A stretch of DNA of 64,000 nt from Actinomycetota bacterium. GTDB taxonomy: Bacteria > Actinomycetota > Thermoleophilia > Gaiellales > Gaiellaceae. The position numbers and the translations under genes are program-made. The notes beneath the pieces were generated by a model that had not been told where the DNA came from, did not search any database, and worked only from the letters and a program-made list of their open reading frames with translations. The DNA is taken from the NCBI GenBank assembly GCA_003132665.1, contig PKYN01000008.1:1-64000 (forward strand), given 5' to 3'. Positions 23,811 through 37,070 of the stretch are shown here, one piece after another (position 1 is the first letter of the stretch; every line of letters begins with the position of its first letter).

Positions 23811-24523
23811 TCGCGGACGGCTTTGTATCCGACGCCCCGCACGGTGACGATGAGATCCTGCAGGCCGAGCTTGCGCCTCAACTGGGCAATGTGCACGTCC
23901 ACGGTTCGCGTGTCGCCCGGGTAGGTCATGCCCCAGACCTCGTCGAGGAGCTTCTCGCGCGTGAGCACGAGACCGGCGTTCTCGATCAGGACGGTCAAGA
24001 GATCGAATTCCTTGTTCGTAAGCTTGACCTCCTGGTCGTCGGCGCGCGCGACTCGTTCGCTGCGCCGAACCTCGACCTCGCCGAGCCGGAGCACGTCCTG
24101 GTAGGCGGCCTGCCTGCCGCGGCGCAAGATCGCGTGGGCGCGGGCGACCAACTCGCGCGGAGAGAAGGGCTTGAGGACGTAGTCATCCGCGCCGAGCTCG
24201 AAGCCCGTGATGCGGTCGGGCTCCTCATCCCGCGCGGTCAGCATGAGAATGGGCACCTGCGAGCGCGAGCGGATGCGGCGACAGACCTCGAAGCCGTCGA
24301 TTCCCGGCAGGCCGATGTCGAGCACCACGAGGTCGATCTTTTGGCTGGCCAGCTCGAGCAGAGCCTCCTCGCCCGATCGCAGCCAGACGACGGTGAACTC
24401 ATCACGCGCGAAATAGGTTCGGACGAGGTTTCCGATGCTCTCCTCGTCCTCGATGAGAAGAACTGTGCGCGGCGCGCGGTTGGTTAGCACGCCGGATTCT
24501 GAGAGCGGGGCGGCTGCCGGCAC
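23807..24523 (-). CDS. OmpR-family response regulator
   Basis: A 238-residue regulator: receiver domain (residues 19-130) with acidic pocket EDE, phosphoacceptor D69 in VVLDIGLPGIDG, a conserved TAR and the KPF lysine, followed by a winged-helix DNA-binding domain (145-238) ending in TVRGVGYKAVRE. Together with the overlapping kinase gene it forms a two-component system. It starts 3 bp after the stop of the secreted-protein gene at 24527, so all three are likely one operon. The extra ~18 N-terminal residues suggest that a downstream start is possible. Confidence 0.93.
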   Translation of the reverse strand: MPAAAPLSESGVLTNRAPRTVLLIEDEESIGNLVRTYFARDEFTVVWLRSGEEALLELASQKIDLVVLDIGLPGIDGFEVCRRIRSRSQVPILMLTARDEEPDRITGFELGADDYVLKPFSPRELVARAHAILRRGRQAAYQDVLRLGEVEVRRSERVARADDQEVKLTNKEFDLLTVLIENAGLVLTREKLLDEVWGMTYPGDTRTVDVHIAQLRRKLGLQDLIVTVRGVGYKAVRE

Positions 24524-24526
24524 GCT

Positions 24527-25276
24527 CTACCTCTTTCCAATGCCCGGCTTCTTGCCGTAGACCCAGACCTGGCTGACGACTCCGTCGCCGTTACCGATGG
24601 TTGTCGCCCTCATTCCTGCCGCGAGATCCGTCGTGCCGGACGCCGTATTGTTGACCCACACCGCCGGAGCGCCGTCGAACTGCATCTGCACGCTTGCGCC
24701 ATCTGCTTCCAGCAGCGTCATCGAAGCGCCGTCGACACTGTCGATGACCCCGGTGTCGGCACGGCTGTCGAGCAGCGTGCCGCCGCTCCACGAGAGCACC
24801 TCGGTGCGCACGAAGCCTGTGGATAGAAGCGCTCTGATCTTGAGCAGGGATCGATCGGGCAGTCTCCGCGTGACATATAGCCACGAGGCCGCGGCGCTTC
24901 CCGCTCTCGTTACCGTCACGCGCATACCTGGCCGCACGAGCTTCGTCACGCCTTTTCGGTCGTCGATTCTGATCTGTGTCGCCGAAGAGAGCTTGACTTG
25001 GACGACGGTTCCGTCGCGTTCGGCCAGAGTCAGCAGGTGTCCGCTCAACTTCCGCACTACGCCGCGGTCGACTCTATTGTCGCCGACTTCCCCAAAGTTG
25101 AACGTCACGATCTCGGCCCTGATCAGATCGGGCCGGATGAGAGCGTTCACTGCTTGGTTAGCCTTCCGATCGAAAATCATGGGCGCGCTCGAGGCAGGCG
25201 ACGAGAGAGTCACGCCGCCGATCGTCCCGATGAGCGCAACGAGCAGTAAAAGCCGCGTCGGTTGATTCCGTCTCAT
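24527..25276 (-). CDS. Secreted beta-rich protein encoded with a two-component system
   Basis: About 249 residues with a signal peptide (RNQPTRLLLLVALIGTIGGV) and two DUF5666-like barrels: VRKLSGHLLTLAERDGTVVQ near residue 75 and IDSVDGASMTLLEADGASVQ near 185, each followed by a residue pattern such as VTVTRAGSAA or MRATTIGNGD. ATG 25276 is preceded by TACGGT at 7 nt. It is the first gene of the operon that continues into the response regulator and kinase, so it may sense or report the envelope condition the system monitors. The precise function is unknown. Confidence 0.65.
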   Translation of the reverse strand: MRRNQPTRLLLLVALIGTIGGVTLSSPASSAPMIFDRKANQAVNALIRPDLIRAEIVTFNFGEVGDNRVDRGVVRKLSGHLLTLAERDGTVVQVKLSSATQIRIDDRKGVTKLVRPGMRVTVTRAGSAAASWLYVTRRLPDRSLLKIRALLSTGFVRTEVLSWSGGTLLDSRADTGVIDSVDGASMTLLEADGASVQMQFDGAPAVWVNNTASGTTDLAAGMRATTIGNGDGVVSQVWVYGKKPGIGKR

Positions 25277-25449
25277 AGTTCTCACCGTACTGAATTGTCG
25301 TCAGAAATAGTGGCTACTTCAAACAGCGAAAGTAATGACGACGTAAATACTTCCTACGTCCCGCTGAAGGTATAGAGCTTGGCGATGCTCTCATGTAGCA
25401 GTCGCAAAGCGCCGCTCGTGCTTCGTAGGTCGGCGGGTGTTCGGCTGGC

Positions 25450-26403
25450 CTAGAACCAGGCTTCGCGGAACTTCGCCTCTAGGGCGACATGATTGACGCC
25501 GCGCGCCTTGGCGGTGTGTAGGGCGGCGCGCGCGGCGTCAAGCGTCTCGACTGCGGAGAAATCCGGGTCGAGCGCGACCACGCCGCGCGACACCGAGAGG
25601 CGGACCTCTCCGTCGGGCATGACCAGCGGTTCGTGCGCGATCGACTCGCAGAGCCGGTCGCAAGCGACTACGGAATCCTCGGGGGTGCAGTCGTAAAGAA
25701 CGATGGTGAACTTGTCGTCGCCGAGCCGTCCGACCGTGTCGGCCTCGCGCGCAGTCGAGCGCAGCGTACGAGCAACGCGTAGAACGGCGAGATCGCCGCC
25801 GGCGCGGCCGTACGCGTCGTTGATCTCACGCATGTGGTCGATGTCGACCAGCGCAAGGCACGAAGGCGGGCTTTCCCGGTCTTGCCGCGCGATCTCTGTG
25901 CCAAGCATGTCGTAGATCGACTGGCGGTTCGGCAGCCCGGTGAGCGTGTCGGTCATCGCAAGCGTCGAGATACGGTGGTTGGCGAAGTCGAGCTCGTGCT
26001 GGAGAGTGACGATGCGCACGCCGATGTGAACGCCGGCCAGCAGGTCGGCGATCTCGAACGGCTTGTTGATGCAGTCGTCGGGCCCGACGGGGGCTCCGAG
26101 CGGCTGCTTCTCGTCGGTGTCGCCGAGGGCGATCAAATAGAGGTCGCGGCCGTCCGGCTCGGTGCGCAGGCGATCGAAGATTGACAGCCCGTCGATCTCG
26201 CCGAGGCCTGTGTCGAGAATGGCGAGGTCGTAACGACGTGGCTCGAGCGAGGCCATCACGGTCTCGCTGTCCAGCGCCGTCTCGACGCGGTAACCGGCCT
26301 CTTGCAGCGCGCGGCGGACGTCTTTCAGGTAGGTCTCGTCTGAGGTGCCCAAAAGGATGCGGGGTTTCCGCACGCTCGTACCGATGCCGCCATCGCCTGC
26401 CAC
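25450..26403 (-). CDS. Receiver-GGDEF protein with degenerate catalytic motif
   Basis: A 317-residue protein: receiver domain (13-128) with phosphoacceptor D64 in AILDTGLGEIDG and K114 in INKPF, then a GGDEF domain (about 148-310) with the usual TDTLTGLPNR and LVDIDHMREINDAYG. The active-site loop reads RLGDDKF (228-232: GDDKF instead of GGDEF), so diguanylate cyclase activity is doubtful. The inhibitory I-site R219-E-A-D222, five residues upstream, is intact. It may therefore bind c-di-GMP as a receptor, or be inactive. Monocistronic, convergent with nothing. Confidence 0.85.
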   Translation of the reverse strand: MAGDGGIGTSVRKPRILLGTSDETYLKDVRRALQEAGYRVETALDSETVMASLEPRRYDLAILDTGLGEIDGLSIFDRLRTEPDGRDLYLIALGDTDEKQPLGAPVGPDDCINKPFEIADLLAGVHIGVRIVTLQHELDFANHRISTLAMTDTLTGLPNRQSIYDMLGTEIARQDRESPPSCLALVDIDHMREINDAYGRAGGDLAVLRVARTLRSTAREADTVGRLGDDKFTIVLYDCTPEDSVVACDRLCESIAHEPLVMPDGEVRLSVSRGVVALDPDFSAVETLDAARAALHTAKARGVNHVALEAKFREAWF

Positions 26404-26732
26404 TGTCCGGGGATATCGGCGAGGCCTATGCGCGCGTTAATCCCTCGTTCTTGCTGTTGACATCCACGTTTGTCACTCAAAAGGGTGTTTTCCCTGCGCA
26501 CGGGATCCCTCATTCGAGTGAGTCGAGGCTGGCTCGAACGAGTGATCTGCGTTTTTCCGCCTGCGAAGGATCGAGAGATCTCTATCAGCCGGGAAGGCGC
26601 TCAGCCCATGGCGTTCGGCTGCGACGCGGAGGAGGAACGAGCCGGCTTTGATTCTTGCGTATCGGGGAAGGGTTGATACACTGAGACTTAGATTTTCTTA
26701 GCAGCTATCAACGTACGAAGGAGATTTTGAAA
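26404..26732. other. Intergenic region upstream of dnaK
   Basis: No convincing gene lies in these 329 bp; the short frames have atypical composition. There is an imperfect inverted repeat, CTCATTCGAG with CTCGAACGAG, near 26510-26545, and the dnaK promoter and ribosome-binding site (AAGGAG) at the right-hand end. Confidence 0.6.
26673..26701 (+). promoter_or_regulatory. dnaK promoter with HspR-like operator
   Basis: TTGATA (26673-26678), then 17 nt, then TCTTAG (a weak -10). GTTGATA-N7-ACTTAGA follows the HAIR geometry, and GACTTAGATTTTCTT aligns with GACTTAGGTTTTATT of the hsp20 promoter at the same distance from the -35. Confidence 0.5.
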
Positions 26733-28655
<1,923 letters not shown>

Positions 28656-28661
28656 TCGCCG

Positions 28662-29231
28662 ATGCCAGATAGAGCACATCCGCACGAGCCCGCCCGTCGC
28701 GGGCAGCAGGCGCCGGCGGCCGAGAAGGCGCCGGACGAGGTTGCCGCGCCGGCCATGGGCAGCGAAGAGCTGGCGCGGAAGCTGGCTGAGGCCGAGGAGT
28801 TACGAGATCAGTACCTCGCCGATCTCAAGCGCGTCGCCGCCGACTTCGACAACTACCGCAAGCGCGTCGCCCGCGAACGAGAAGCGCTGGTTACGCGTGC
28901 CCACGCCGGGCTGGTCGAGGCGATTCTGCCCGTGCTGGACGATCTCGGGCGGGCGCTCGAGGCGGCCGGCCTGCACGAGGAGGCCAAGCTCGAGGACGGC
29001 GTCCGGCTCGTTCATCGTCAGTTGAGTGACGTTCTGGCCAGGGAGGGGCTGCAAGAGATACCCACCGACGTGCCCTTCGACCCGCACGTGCACGAGGCGC
29101 TGGCGGCGATCCCGTCTGATGCCGAGGAGGGAACGATCCTGGAAGTCGTGCAGCGCGGCTACCTGCTCGGCGACCGCGTGCTGCGGCCGGCGCGCGTGGT
29201 CGTTGCGGCGGCGAGCGCTCCCGAGGGTTGA
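28662..29231 (+). CDS. grpE: Nucleotide exchange factor GrpE
   Basis: A 189-residue GrpE that speeds ADP release from DnaK. The Pro/Ala-rich, disordered N-terminus (to about residue 30) is followed by a long coiled coil (EELRDQYLADLKRVAADFDN), the helical segment ILPVLDDLGRALEA, and the C-terminal beta-wing (VHEALAAIPSDAEEGTILEV, then RGYLLGDRVLRPARVVVA). It starts 7 bp after dnaK, in the expected position. Confidence 0.96.
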   Translation: MPDRAHPHEPARRGQQAPAAEKAPDEVAAPAMGSEELARKLAEAEELRDQYLADLKRVAADFDNYRKRVAREREALVTRAHAGLVEAILPVLDDLGRALEAAGLHEEAKLEDGVRLVHRQLSDVLAREGLQEIPTDVPFDPHVHEALAAIPSDAEEGTILEVVQRGYLLGDRVLRPARVVVAAASAPEG

Positions 29232-29237
29232 TAGGCG

Positions 29238-30326
29238 ATGGCCGGCGATCTCTACGCGACGCTCGGGGTTTCGCGCGGCGCCTCCGCGGAGGAGATCAAG
29301 AAGGCCTATCGCAAGCTGGCGCGGCTCCACCATCCCGACGCCAATCCCGGCGACGAGGCGGCCGAGGAGCGCTTCAAGGAAGTCCAGAACGCCTACGACA
29401 TCCTCTCCGATACCGAAAAGCGTAAGCAGTACGACACGTTTGGCGCGGCTGGGCCGCAGATGGGCGGAGCGGGGCCGGGCGGTGTTCGCTTCGAGCAGTT
29501 CGATCTGGGCGATCTTGGCGGCTTCGGCGACGTGTTCTCGAACTTGTTTGGAGGCGGCGGGGGGAGCGCGCGCTCTCGCTCGATGCGGGGCGGCGACATC
29601 GAGGCCACGCTGAATCTCTCCTTCGAGGACTCGCTGCGCGGAGCCGAGACGCGCGTGCCGGTCGAGGTTGACGCCGCCTGCGCGACCTGCGGCGGCTCGG
29701 GGGCCAAACCGGGCACCTCGCCCAAAACCTGCCCCCAGTGCGGCGGGCGCGGCGTCGTCGCCGAGAGCCAAGGGCCGTTCGCCATCTCGCGACCCTGCCC
29801 GCGCTGTCGCGGCGCTGGAATGATCATCGAGAAGCCCTGCCCGACCTGTCGCGGCACGGGCCAGGTGCGGCGCACCAAGCAGTACAAGGTCAAGATCCCG
29901 GCCGGGGTCAAGGACGGCACCCGCATCCGCCTCAAGGGCAAGGGTGAGCCGGGGCTGAACGGCGGCCCGCCCGGCGATCTCTTCGTCGTCACACGAGTAG
30001 CGCCCTCGCCGCTGTACGAGCGCCGCGGCGCCGACCTGGTCGTGGAGGTGCCGGTCACCTACCCGGAGGCCGCGCTCGGCGCCACCGTCGAGGTGCCGAC
30101 TCCCGACGGCACGATCTCGCTCAAGATCCCAGCCGGCTCGGAGTCGGGCAAGTTGCTGCGCGTGCGCGGCCACGGCGCCCCCAAGCTCAAGGGCTCGGGC
30201 CGCGGCGACCTGCTCGCGCGCGTGCGCGTGACCGTTCCCAAGAAGCTCTCCAAGGCCGAGAAGGAAGCGCTGGAGCAGCTCAAGTCCGTATCGCGAGAGA
30301 ATCCGCGCGAAAGGCTGGTGCGATGA
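29238..30326 (+). CDS. dnaJ: Chaperone DnaJ (Hsp40)
   Basis: A 362-residue type I J-protein. The J domain (1-68) includes the HPD motif in [11 protein letters not shown]; a Gly/Phe-rich linker follows (70-115); then the four-repeat zinc finger [32 protein letters not shown] (about 143-205); and the C-terminal client-binding domains. It stimulates DnaK ATP hydrolysis. It begins 7 bp after grpE and overlaps the next small gene by 4 bp. Confidence 0.97.
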   Translation: MAGDLYATLGVSRGASAEEIKKAYRKLARLHHPDANPGDEAAEERFKEVQNAYDILSDTEKRKQYDTFGAAGPQMGGAGPGGVRFEQFDLGDLGGFGDVFSNLFGGGGGSARSRSMRGGDIEATLNLSFEDSLRGAETRVPVEVDAACATCGGSGAKPGTSPKTCPQCGGRGVVAESQGPFAISRPCPRCRGAGMIIEKPCPTCRGTGQVRRTKQYKVKIPAGVKDGTRIRLKGKGEPGLNGGPPGDLFVVTRVAPSPLYERRGADLVVEVPVTYPEAALGATVEVPTPDGTISLKIPAGSESGKLLRVRGHGAPKLKGSGRGDLLARVRVTVPKKLSKAEKEALEQLKSVSRENPRERLVR

Positions 30327-30616
30327 GCGATCGATCGGGCAGCGAGCGGCTTTTCAGGAAGGCCAGTCGAGAGAACCTGCTTGGAGTGGGCGAGAACAAG
30401 CGTGGCGAGCCGGTTTCGGCGCCTCGAGCCAAGCCGTCCATCTCGCCACTGATGCTCGTCGTCGTGACGGTGCTCGATTTGAGCGCGCTGCTCGTCCTGC
30501 TGACGGTCAGCGAGGCGATCGGGCTGATCATGCTCGTGATCTCGAGCGCAATCCTGGCGCTCTGGATGAACCTGCGCTTGGGCGCGGCGAGAAGACGGAG
30601 GGAGGAGAAAAGATGA
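30323..30616 (+). CDS. Small two-helix membrane protein inside the heat-shock operon
   Basis: A 97-residue protein with a hydrophilic N-terminus ([20 protein letters not shown]), two transmembrane helices (residues about 42-62 and 65-82) and a basic tail ([13 protein letters not shown]). It overlaps dnaJ upstream and hspR downstream by 4 bp each (ATGA type), so it is translationally coupled and should be heat-induced with them. I do not recognise the family. It could tether or signal membrane stress to the chaperone system, but that is speculation. Confidence 0.75.
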   Translation: MSDRSGSERLFRKASRENLLGVGENKRGEPVSAPRAKPSISPLMLVVVTVLDLSALLVLLTVSEAIGLIMLVISSAILALWMNLRLGAARRRREEKR

Positions 30617-31002
30617 CTGACGATCGTCCCCGCTACATGATCTCGATCGCCGCCGAGCTGGTTGGCATGCACCCGCAGACGCTGCGCATCTACGAGGCCA
30701 AGGGGCTGGTGCGGCCGCAGCGCACCGGCGGAAACACGCGCCTCTACTCCGAGGCCGATCTCGAGCGGCTGCGGGCGATCCAGCGCCTGACAACCGAGCT
30801 GGGATTGAACCTGGCCGGGGTCGAGCGGGTGCTCGCGCTGGAGGATGAGATGCGACGGATGCACGCCCGGCTCGATCGCATGGAGCGCGAGATGCGCGAG
30901 GCGATCGACCAGGTGCACCGCTCCTACCGGCGCGAGCTCGTCATCTACCGGGCGCCCGAGCCGCCGCTGCCGCATCCGCGACGAAAGCGGCAAGGCGGGT
31001 AG
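30613..31002 (+). CDS. hspR: Heat-shock repressor HspR (MerR family)
   Basis: A 129-residue MerR-type repressor. The N-terminal winged helix reads [20 protein letters not shown] then [20 protein letters not shown], followed by a coiled-coil dimerisation helix ([20 protein letters not shown]) and a basic Pro-rich tail. HspR binds HAIR elements with DnaK as co-repressor. Candidate sites precede dnaK (26673-26701) and hsp20 (4302-4330). Its place between the chaperone genes and clpB is the classical autoregulated arrangement. Confidence 0.95.
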   Translation: MTDDRPRYMISIAAELVGMHPQTLRIYEAKGLVRPQRTGGNTRLYSEADLERLRAIQRLTTELGLNLAGVERVLALEDEMRRMHARLDRMEREMREAIDQVHRSYRRELVIYRAPEPPLPHPRRKRQGG

Positions 31003-31011
31003 GGGGAGAAG

Positions 31012-33498
<2,487 letters not shown>

Positions 33499-34464
33499 CG
33501 TCGGTAGACGTGCTGTCGGTAGGCGCGTCTTCGCTGTAGTCGCCGGGGCAGGTCGCACTGAGCAAGCAGAGAGGCAGCGGCGGACCGTCGTAGCTGTGAT
33601 AGTCGCTGACCTGAGCGACAACGGTGCCGTCCGCGCTGCGAGCCTCCACGTGCACGATGTCGGTGGACGGGAGTCTGGCCACGAAGAAGCGCATGGGGAG
33701 ATCCGTCGCAGCGGGAGGAGCTATTGCCTCCGTTTCGATCGTTTCGCCGTTCGCGAACTCAATGAAGACGCGGCTCGCCTCATCGACAACCGGTCCGAGT
33801 ATGTACGGGGGAAGTCCCCTACCTCCGTCGGCGTACGAATATCCGTCGGTGTACGAATACTCGATGGGGTTGCTGAGGCGCTGGCTGGACCAAGCGAGTG
33901 CGGGATCCAGCACTCGTATGGAGGCGCACGACGGATAAAAGCCGGGACCTTCGGAATTCAGTGTGGAGCTCGGCGGCGGCGTGCCCACTCCGATTCCGTA
34001 GCAAGCCTGACCGTCCTTATCCATCGAGTTGGCTACTGAGCGATAGGCGGCGACATACCAGTCTTGGTCACCCCATTTTCCCGTGGCCACGATGCCGACG
34101 TCGGCGACCGGCTTTCCTGAGAAGGTCTCGACTTGACCGTCTGGGTACTCGATCCCCCCCGTGTTTTCGGGCCACCAACCCATCTCGGAGCCGACCGCAA
34201 GCGCGGAACCCGCAAGCACGACGATCACGGCGAAGGCAATGATCAGAGCGCGGCGCGACACCCTGCGCCCTCCGCCGGCGTGCGAGCGGGTGATGGCCAC
34301 TCGCAGCCATCGATAGCGGCGGTCTTGCGCGGATTGCTGTGGGCTGGCGAGCCGAAGCGATCGCTCTAGCTCGAGCACGCTCTCCCAGCCCGGGTCGACC
34401 TCGCGCCGCTCTGGCACGTAACCGGAAAGGACTTTTCGAATGAACGGATCGTCGCGTCTCTTCA

Positions 34465-34974
34465 TCACGAGACCTCCTCCAATTGCCTGCGTAGCGAAGC
34501 GTGTGCCTTGTTGAGCGTCGCTCCGACCGTCCCTACCTGGACGTCGAGGACGGCGGCGATCGCTCGATAGTCCATGTCCGCGTAGTAGCGAAGGAAGAGC
34601 GCGAGGCGCTGGCGCTCCGGGAGTGAGGCGATCAGGCCTCTAACTGCCGGAGACAGACGGTCTTCTGCGGTCGCGGTATCCATCTCCTCTTCCTCGAGGC
34701 GTAGCTCGCTCGGTCGTCGCGCGGTTTTCGCGGCGTTGATAACGCAGGCCCAGATCCACGTCGAGAGTCGCGCCTCGCCGCGAAAGTCTCCGAGGTAATG
34801 AAGCGCACGAGCGAAGCCCTCTTGCACCGCGTCGAGCCCGCTCTCGGGGCCACCGGCGATGGCTTCGGCTACTCGCAGATACTGATGGAAGCCGGCCCGA
34901 TAAAGCTGCTCGAGCTTGTCAGCCGAGGCAGGCTCTCCGGTAGAAACACGATCGGTGGCCATTTGACTCTTCAT
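34465..34974 (-). CDS. ECF-type RNA polymerase sigma factor
   Basis: A 169-residue sigma-70 family protein of the extracytoplasmic-function group. Region 2 includes YLRVAEAIAGGPESGLDAVQ and FARALHYLGDFRGEARLSTW near residues 32-72. Region 4 has LPERQRLALFLRYYADMDYR, then AIAAVLDVQVGTVGATLNKA, a typical helix-turn-helix for the -35 element. A CTATCTA hexamer lies just upstream of the ATG at 34974. It is cotranscribed with the overlapping membrane protein, the probable sensor or anti-sigma. Target promoters are unknown. Confidence 0.9.
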   Translation of the reverse strand: MKSQMATDRVSTGEPASADKLEQLYRAGFHQYLRVAEAIAGGPESGLDAVQEGFARALHYLGDFRGEARLSTWIWACVINAAKTARRPSELRLEEEEMDTATAEDRLSPAVRGLIASLPERQRLALFLRYYADMDYRAIAAVLDVQVGTVGATLNKAHASLRRQLEEVS

Positions 34975-35084
34975 GTTGGTTAGATAGTGATTCGAGCAGG
35001 TTTCTTTACTCGAAGTAACTAGAGCTTCCCTCGGGGTCGCCGAAACGAAGAAAACGCGAAAACTGATATCGAAAGCAGCTACTT

Positions 35085-35205
35085 CGGCTTATACGCGACG
35101 GCATCGAACCGGACGCACCTGCCCTCGTCGATGAAGCCGGCCACGATCGCGGTGATCCAGCGCACTACCCGGAGCGGGCCCGGACATGCTCCGTACCCGC
35201 TTCCG
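35085..35205 (-). pseudogene. Possible remnant of a coding sequence
   Basis: On the minus strand one frame reads GYGACPGPLRVVRWITAIVA then GFIDEGRCVRFDAVAYKPK and a stop at about 35086. The composition looks like a real protein C-terminus, but no plausible start precedes it and it runs into the cupin gene in another frame. It may be the tail of a decayed gene. The rest of this 250-bp gap shows nothing clear. Confidence 0.2.
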
Positions 35206-35224
35206 CTATCTCGATCGATTCGTG

Positions 35225-35602
35225 TCAGTCGACGTCGGGCAGGTAATCGGCCTTGCCGGTCTCGGGCGGGGCGCCGACGATCAGCACGGTGACCTCCGCG
35301 TCGCTCTCGTTGCGCAGCTGTAGGGCGGTCTCGGTGTTGACCACGCAGACCGATCCGCGCGGCAGCTCGACCCGCTCGGGCGGGTCGCCTAGGAGCATGG
35401 TCGCCGTGCCGTCCAGCACGACGAACATCTCTTCCTGCACGTGCTCGAGGTGGCGCGCGCCCCGGATTCCGGGCGGCAGGCGCCAGATGTTGGCGCGCAT
35501 GTTGCGCAGAGCTTCGGAGAGGGGAGCGATACCGCGACTCTGGTCGCCGCGCTGGGGCGGCCGGAACTCGAGCTCGTTGTAGCGGAAGACGGTGTAGCTC
35601 AT
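35225..35602 (-). CDS. Cupin-domain protein
   Basis: A 125-residue single-domain cupin. Motif 1 is GARHLEHVQEEMFVVLDGTA and motif 2 is PRGSVCVVNTETALQLRN. The metal-binding set is partly conserved (H and E residues in EHVQEE; the motif 2 His is replaced). Small cupins bind sugars or metals, or act as isomerases or dioxygenases; no specific role can be given. ATG 35602 has TAGAAT (35610-35615) 7 nt upstream, consistent with leaderless expression. Confidence 0.8.
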   Translation of the reverse strand: MSYTVFRYNELEFRPPQRGDQSRGIAPLSEALRNMRANIWRLPPGIRGARHLEHVQEEMFVVLDGTATMLLGDPPERVELPRGSVCVVNTETALQLRNESDAEVTVLIVGAPPETGKADYLPDVD

Positions 35603-35764
35603 GAGCCGGATTCTAGTAGCGCGGATTGGCGAGCGGAGAGATCATCGATCTCCGGGCCCTTCCAATCCGCTGGGGTACGCAAAAACGGGATATTGGCATC
35701 ACCGTTTTGCGGTCGTTTTGAAAAAAACGCGAAACGCCGCATTGCAGGAGCCGATCAACGAGTC

Positions 35765-36247
35765 ATGGCTGCGGCGCCAGACAAAGATTTCCCGTCCGAC
35801 CCGAATCTCGAAGGTCCTCTCTGGCTCGGCTCGATGGCGCGACGAGGTGTGGCCGAGGAGCACGGTGCCGGATGGAGCGAGGATGGATTTGATGGGGAGG
35901 AAGCGCGGCCAAAGTGGCTCGGGTCGGTTGCGCGGCGCGAAGGGACGCGCAGCGACGACTCGGGCTGGGTCGATCCTGAGGAGGCCGAGCGGCCGAAGTG
36001 GCTGGGCTCAGCGGCTCGACGCGGCGTTTCCGCTCGGTCTCTCGTACTGATCGACATGGAGTCCGAACTCGTTTCCGAACAGAGCGCGGAGGCTCCGCAA
36101 AAAACGGACAGCCCCAGCGCACCCGCCGATCCCGTCCCCGGGCTGAAAGAAATCCTCAAGCCGTCTCGGCCGGCCGATGAACTGGACGAGCGCCGCCAGC
36201 CGAAAGGCGTCGCTGGCGAGCTCGGCATGCATCTGCGCGTGGCCTAG
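35765..36247 (+). CDS. Protein with three WLGSxARR repeats, unknown family
   Basis: A 160-residue hydrophilic protein. Residues 17-90 contain three units: GPLWLGSMARRGV, RPKWLGSVARREG and RPKWLGSAARRGV, with Trp at 20, 51 and 79. Acidic spacers that include a GW pair separate them (AGWSEDGFDGEEARPK, SGWVDPEEAERPK). The second half is Glu/Pro-rich and probably disordered. No signal peptide or transmembrane helix is present. I know no family with this motif. The ordered periodicity argues for a real coding sequence rather than a chance frame. Start ATG 35765; no clear Shine-Dalgarno. Confidence 0.5.
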   Translation: MAAAPDKDFPSDPNLEGPLWLGSMARRGVAEEHGAGWSEDGFDGEEARPKWLGSVARREGTRSDDSGWVDPEEAERPKWLGSAARRGVSARSLVLIDMESELVSEQSAEAPQKTDSPSAPADPVPGLKEILKPSRPADELDERRQPKGVAGELGMHLRVA

Positions 36248-36527
36248 CGCGCGGCTCTACGGAGCGGTTACTCGACGCCCTGCCGACGTTTGTGCCTGAA
36301 TTGGCACGGAATCGGCATGTAAAGGCGTGTCGTTCGTCGTTTCGGGACGGTACTTTCTAACGACCCCGCGGGCGGGTGGTCCGGCGGAGGGCGAAGAGAG
36401 AATCGCTCCGCGCGAGCGCCCAGCCGGCAGCGCCGTTTCGGGGAGAAGCGGGCCCTGCAACTCTCGGAATCAGCCGGCAAATCGAGCCTTGTGTTCCAAT
36501 CGTCGTCGCTGCGGGTAGCTTTCCCCC

Positions 36528-37070
36528 GTGATCCTTTTTGTCGGAGCGATTGGCCAGGAGCTCGCGGGCGCGCGCGACCAGGCACGCTTGCTCGCCTGTG
36601 GCGTGGGGCCGGTCGAGGCCGCGATCGCCACCGCCAAGGAGATCATCAAGGAACGGCCGCGAGCGGTGATCAACGTAGGGCTGGCGGGCGCCAGGCGCGG
36701 CTCGGGCATCGACGTGCTGGACGTCGTTGTCGGCACCGAGGCGGTCTACTGCGATCTTTTCCCGCGGTTTTCGCCGAACAGGCTCAGGCCTGACTCGGCT
36801 CTGCTCGAGGCCGCGCGCAGCGCTCTTCCCGGTGCACGCTTCCTTCCGGTCGGGACGACGGCCAGCGTCGGTGGCTCGAGCGAGGTCGAGGTCGAGGCGA
36901 TGGAGGGCTTCTCGGTTTTACGAGCGGCGCAGCTGGCGGCCATTCCGGCGCTCGAGCTGCGTGTGATCTCCAACGAGGTCGAGGAGCCGAGCCGCTCCAA
37001 CTGGCACATCGACGACGGCCTGTTCGTGCTGCAGGGTGCGACGCGGCGCTTGCTAGAGGCGCTGCTGTAA
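36528..37070 (+). CDS. mqnB: Futalosine hydrolase / nucleosidase (MqnB-like)
   Basis: A 180-residue PNP/UDP phosphorylase-fold nucleosidase that is small for the family. Conserved parts are ARLLACGVGPVEAAIATAKE, PRAVINVGLAGARRGSGIDV, VEVEAMEGFSVLRAAQLA (substrate-binding ME) and LRVISNEVEEPSR. In the futalosine route it would release hypoxanthine from futalosine. The nearby mqnD supports this over MTA/SAH nucleosidase. GTG 36528 follows TAGCTT (36516-36521) by 6 nt. Confidence 0.75.
   Translation: MILFVGAIGQELAGARDQARLLACGVGPVEAAIATAKEIIKERPRAVINVGLAGARRGSGIDVLDVVVGTEAVYCDLFPRFSPNRLRPDSALLEAARSALPGARFLPVGTTASVGGSSEVEVEAMEGFSVLRAAQLAAIPALELRVISNEVEEPSRSNWHIDDGLFVLQGATRRLLEALL

Noticed and set aside
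36290-36325. Sigma-54-like GG-N10-GC spacing (TTGGCACGGAATCGGCATG)
   Set aside because: The -12 half deviates from TTGC and actinobacteria generally lack RpoN; the downstream gene has a better -10 (TAGCTT).
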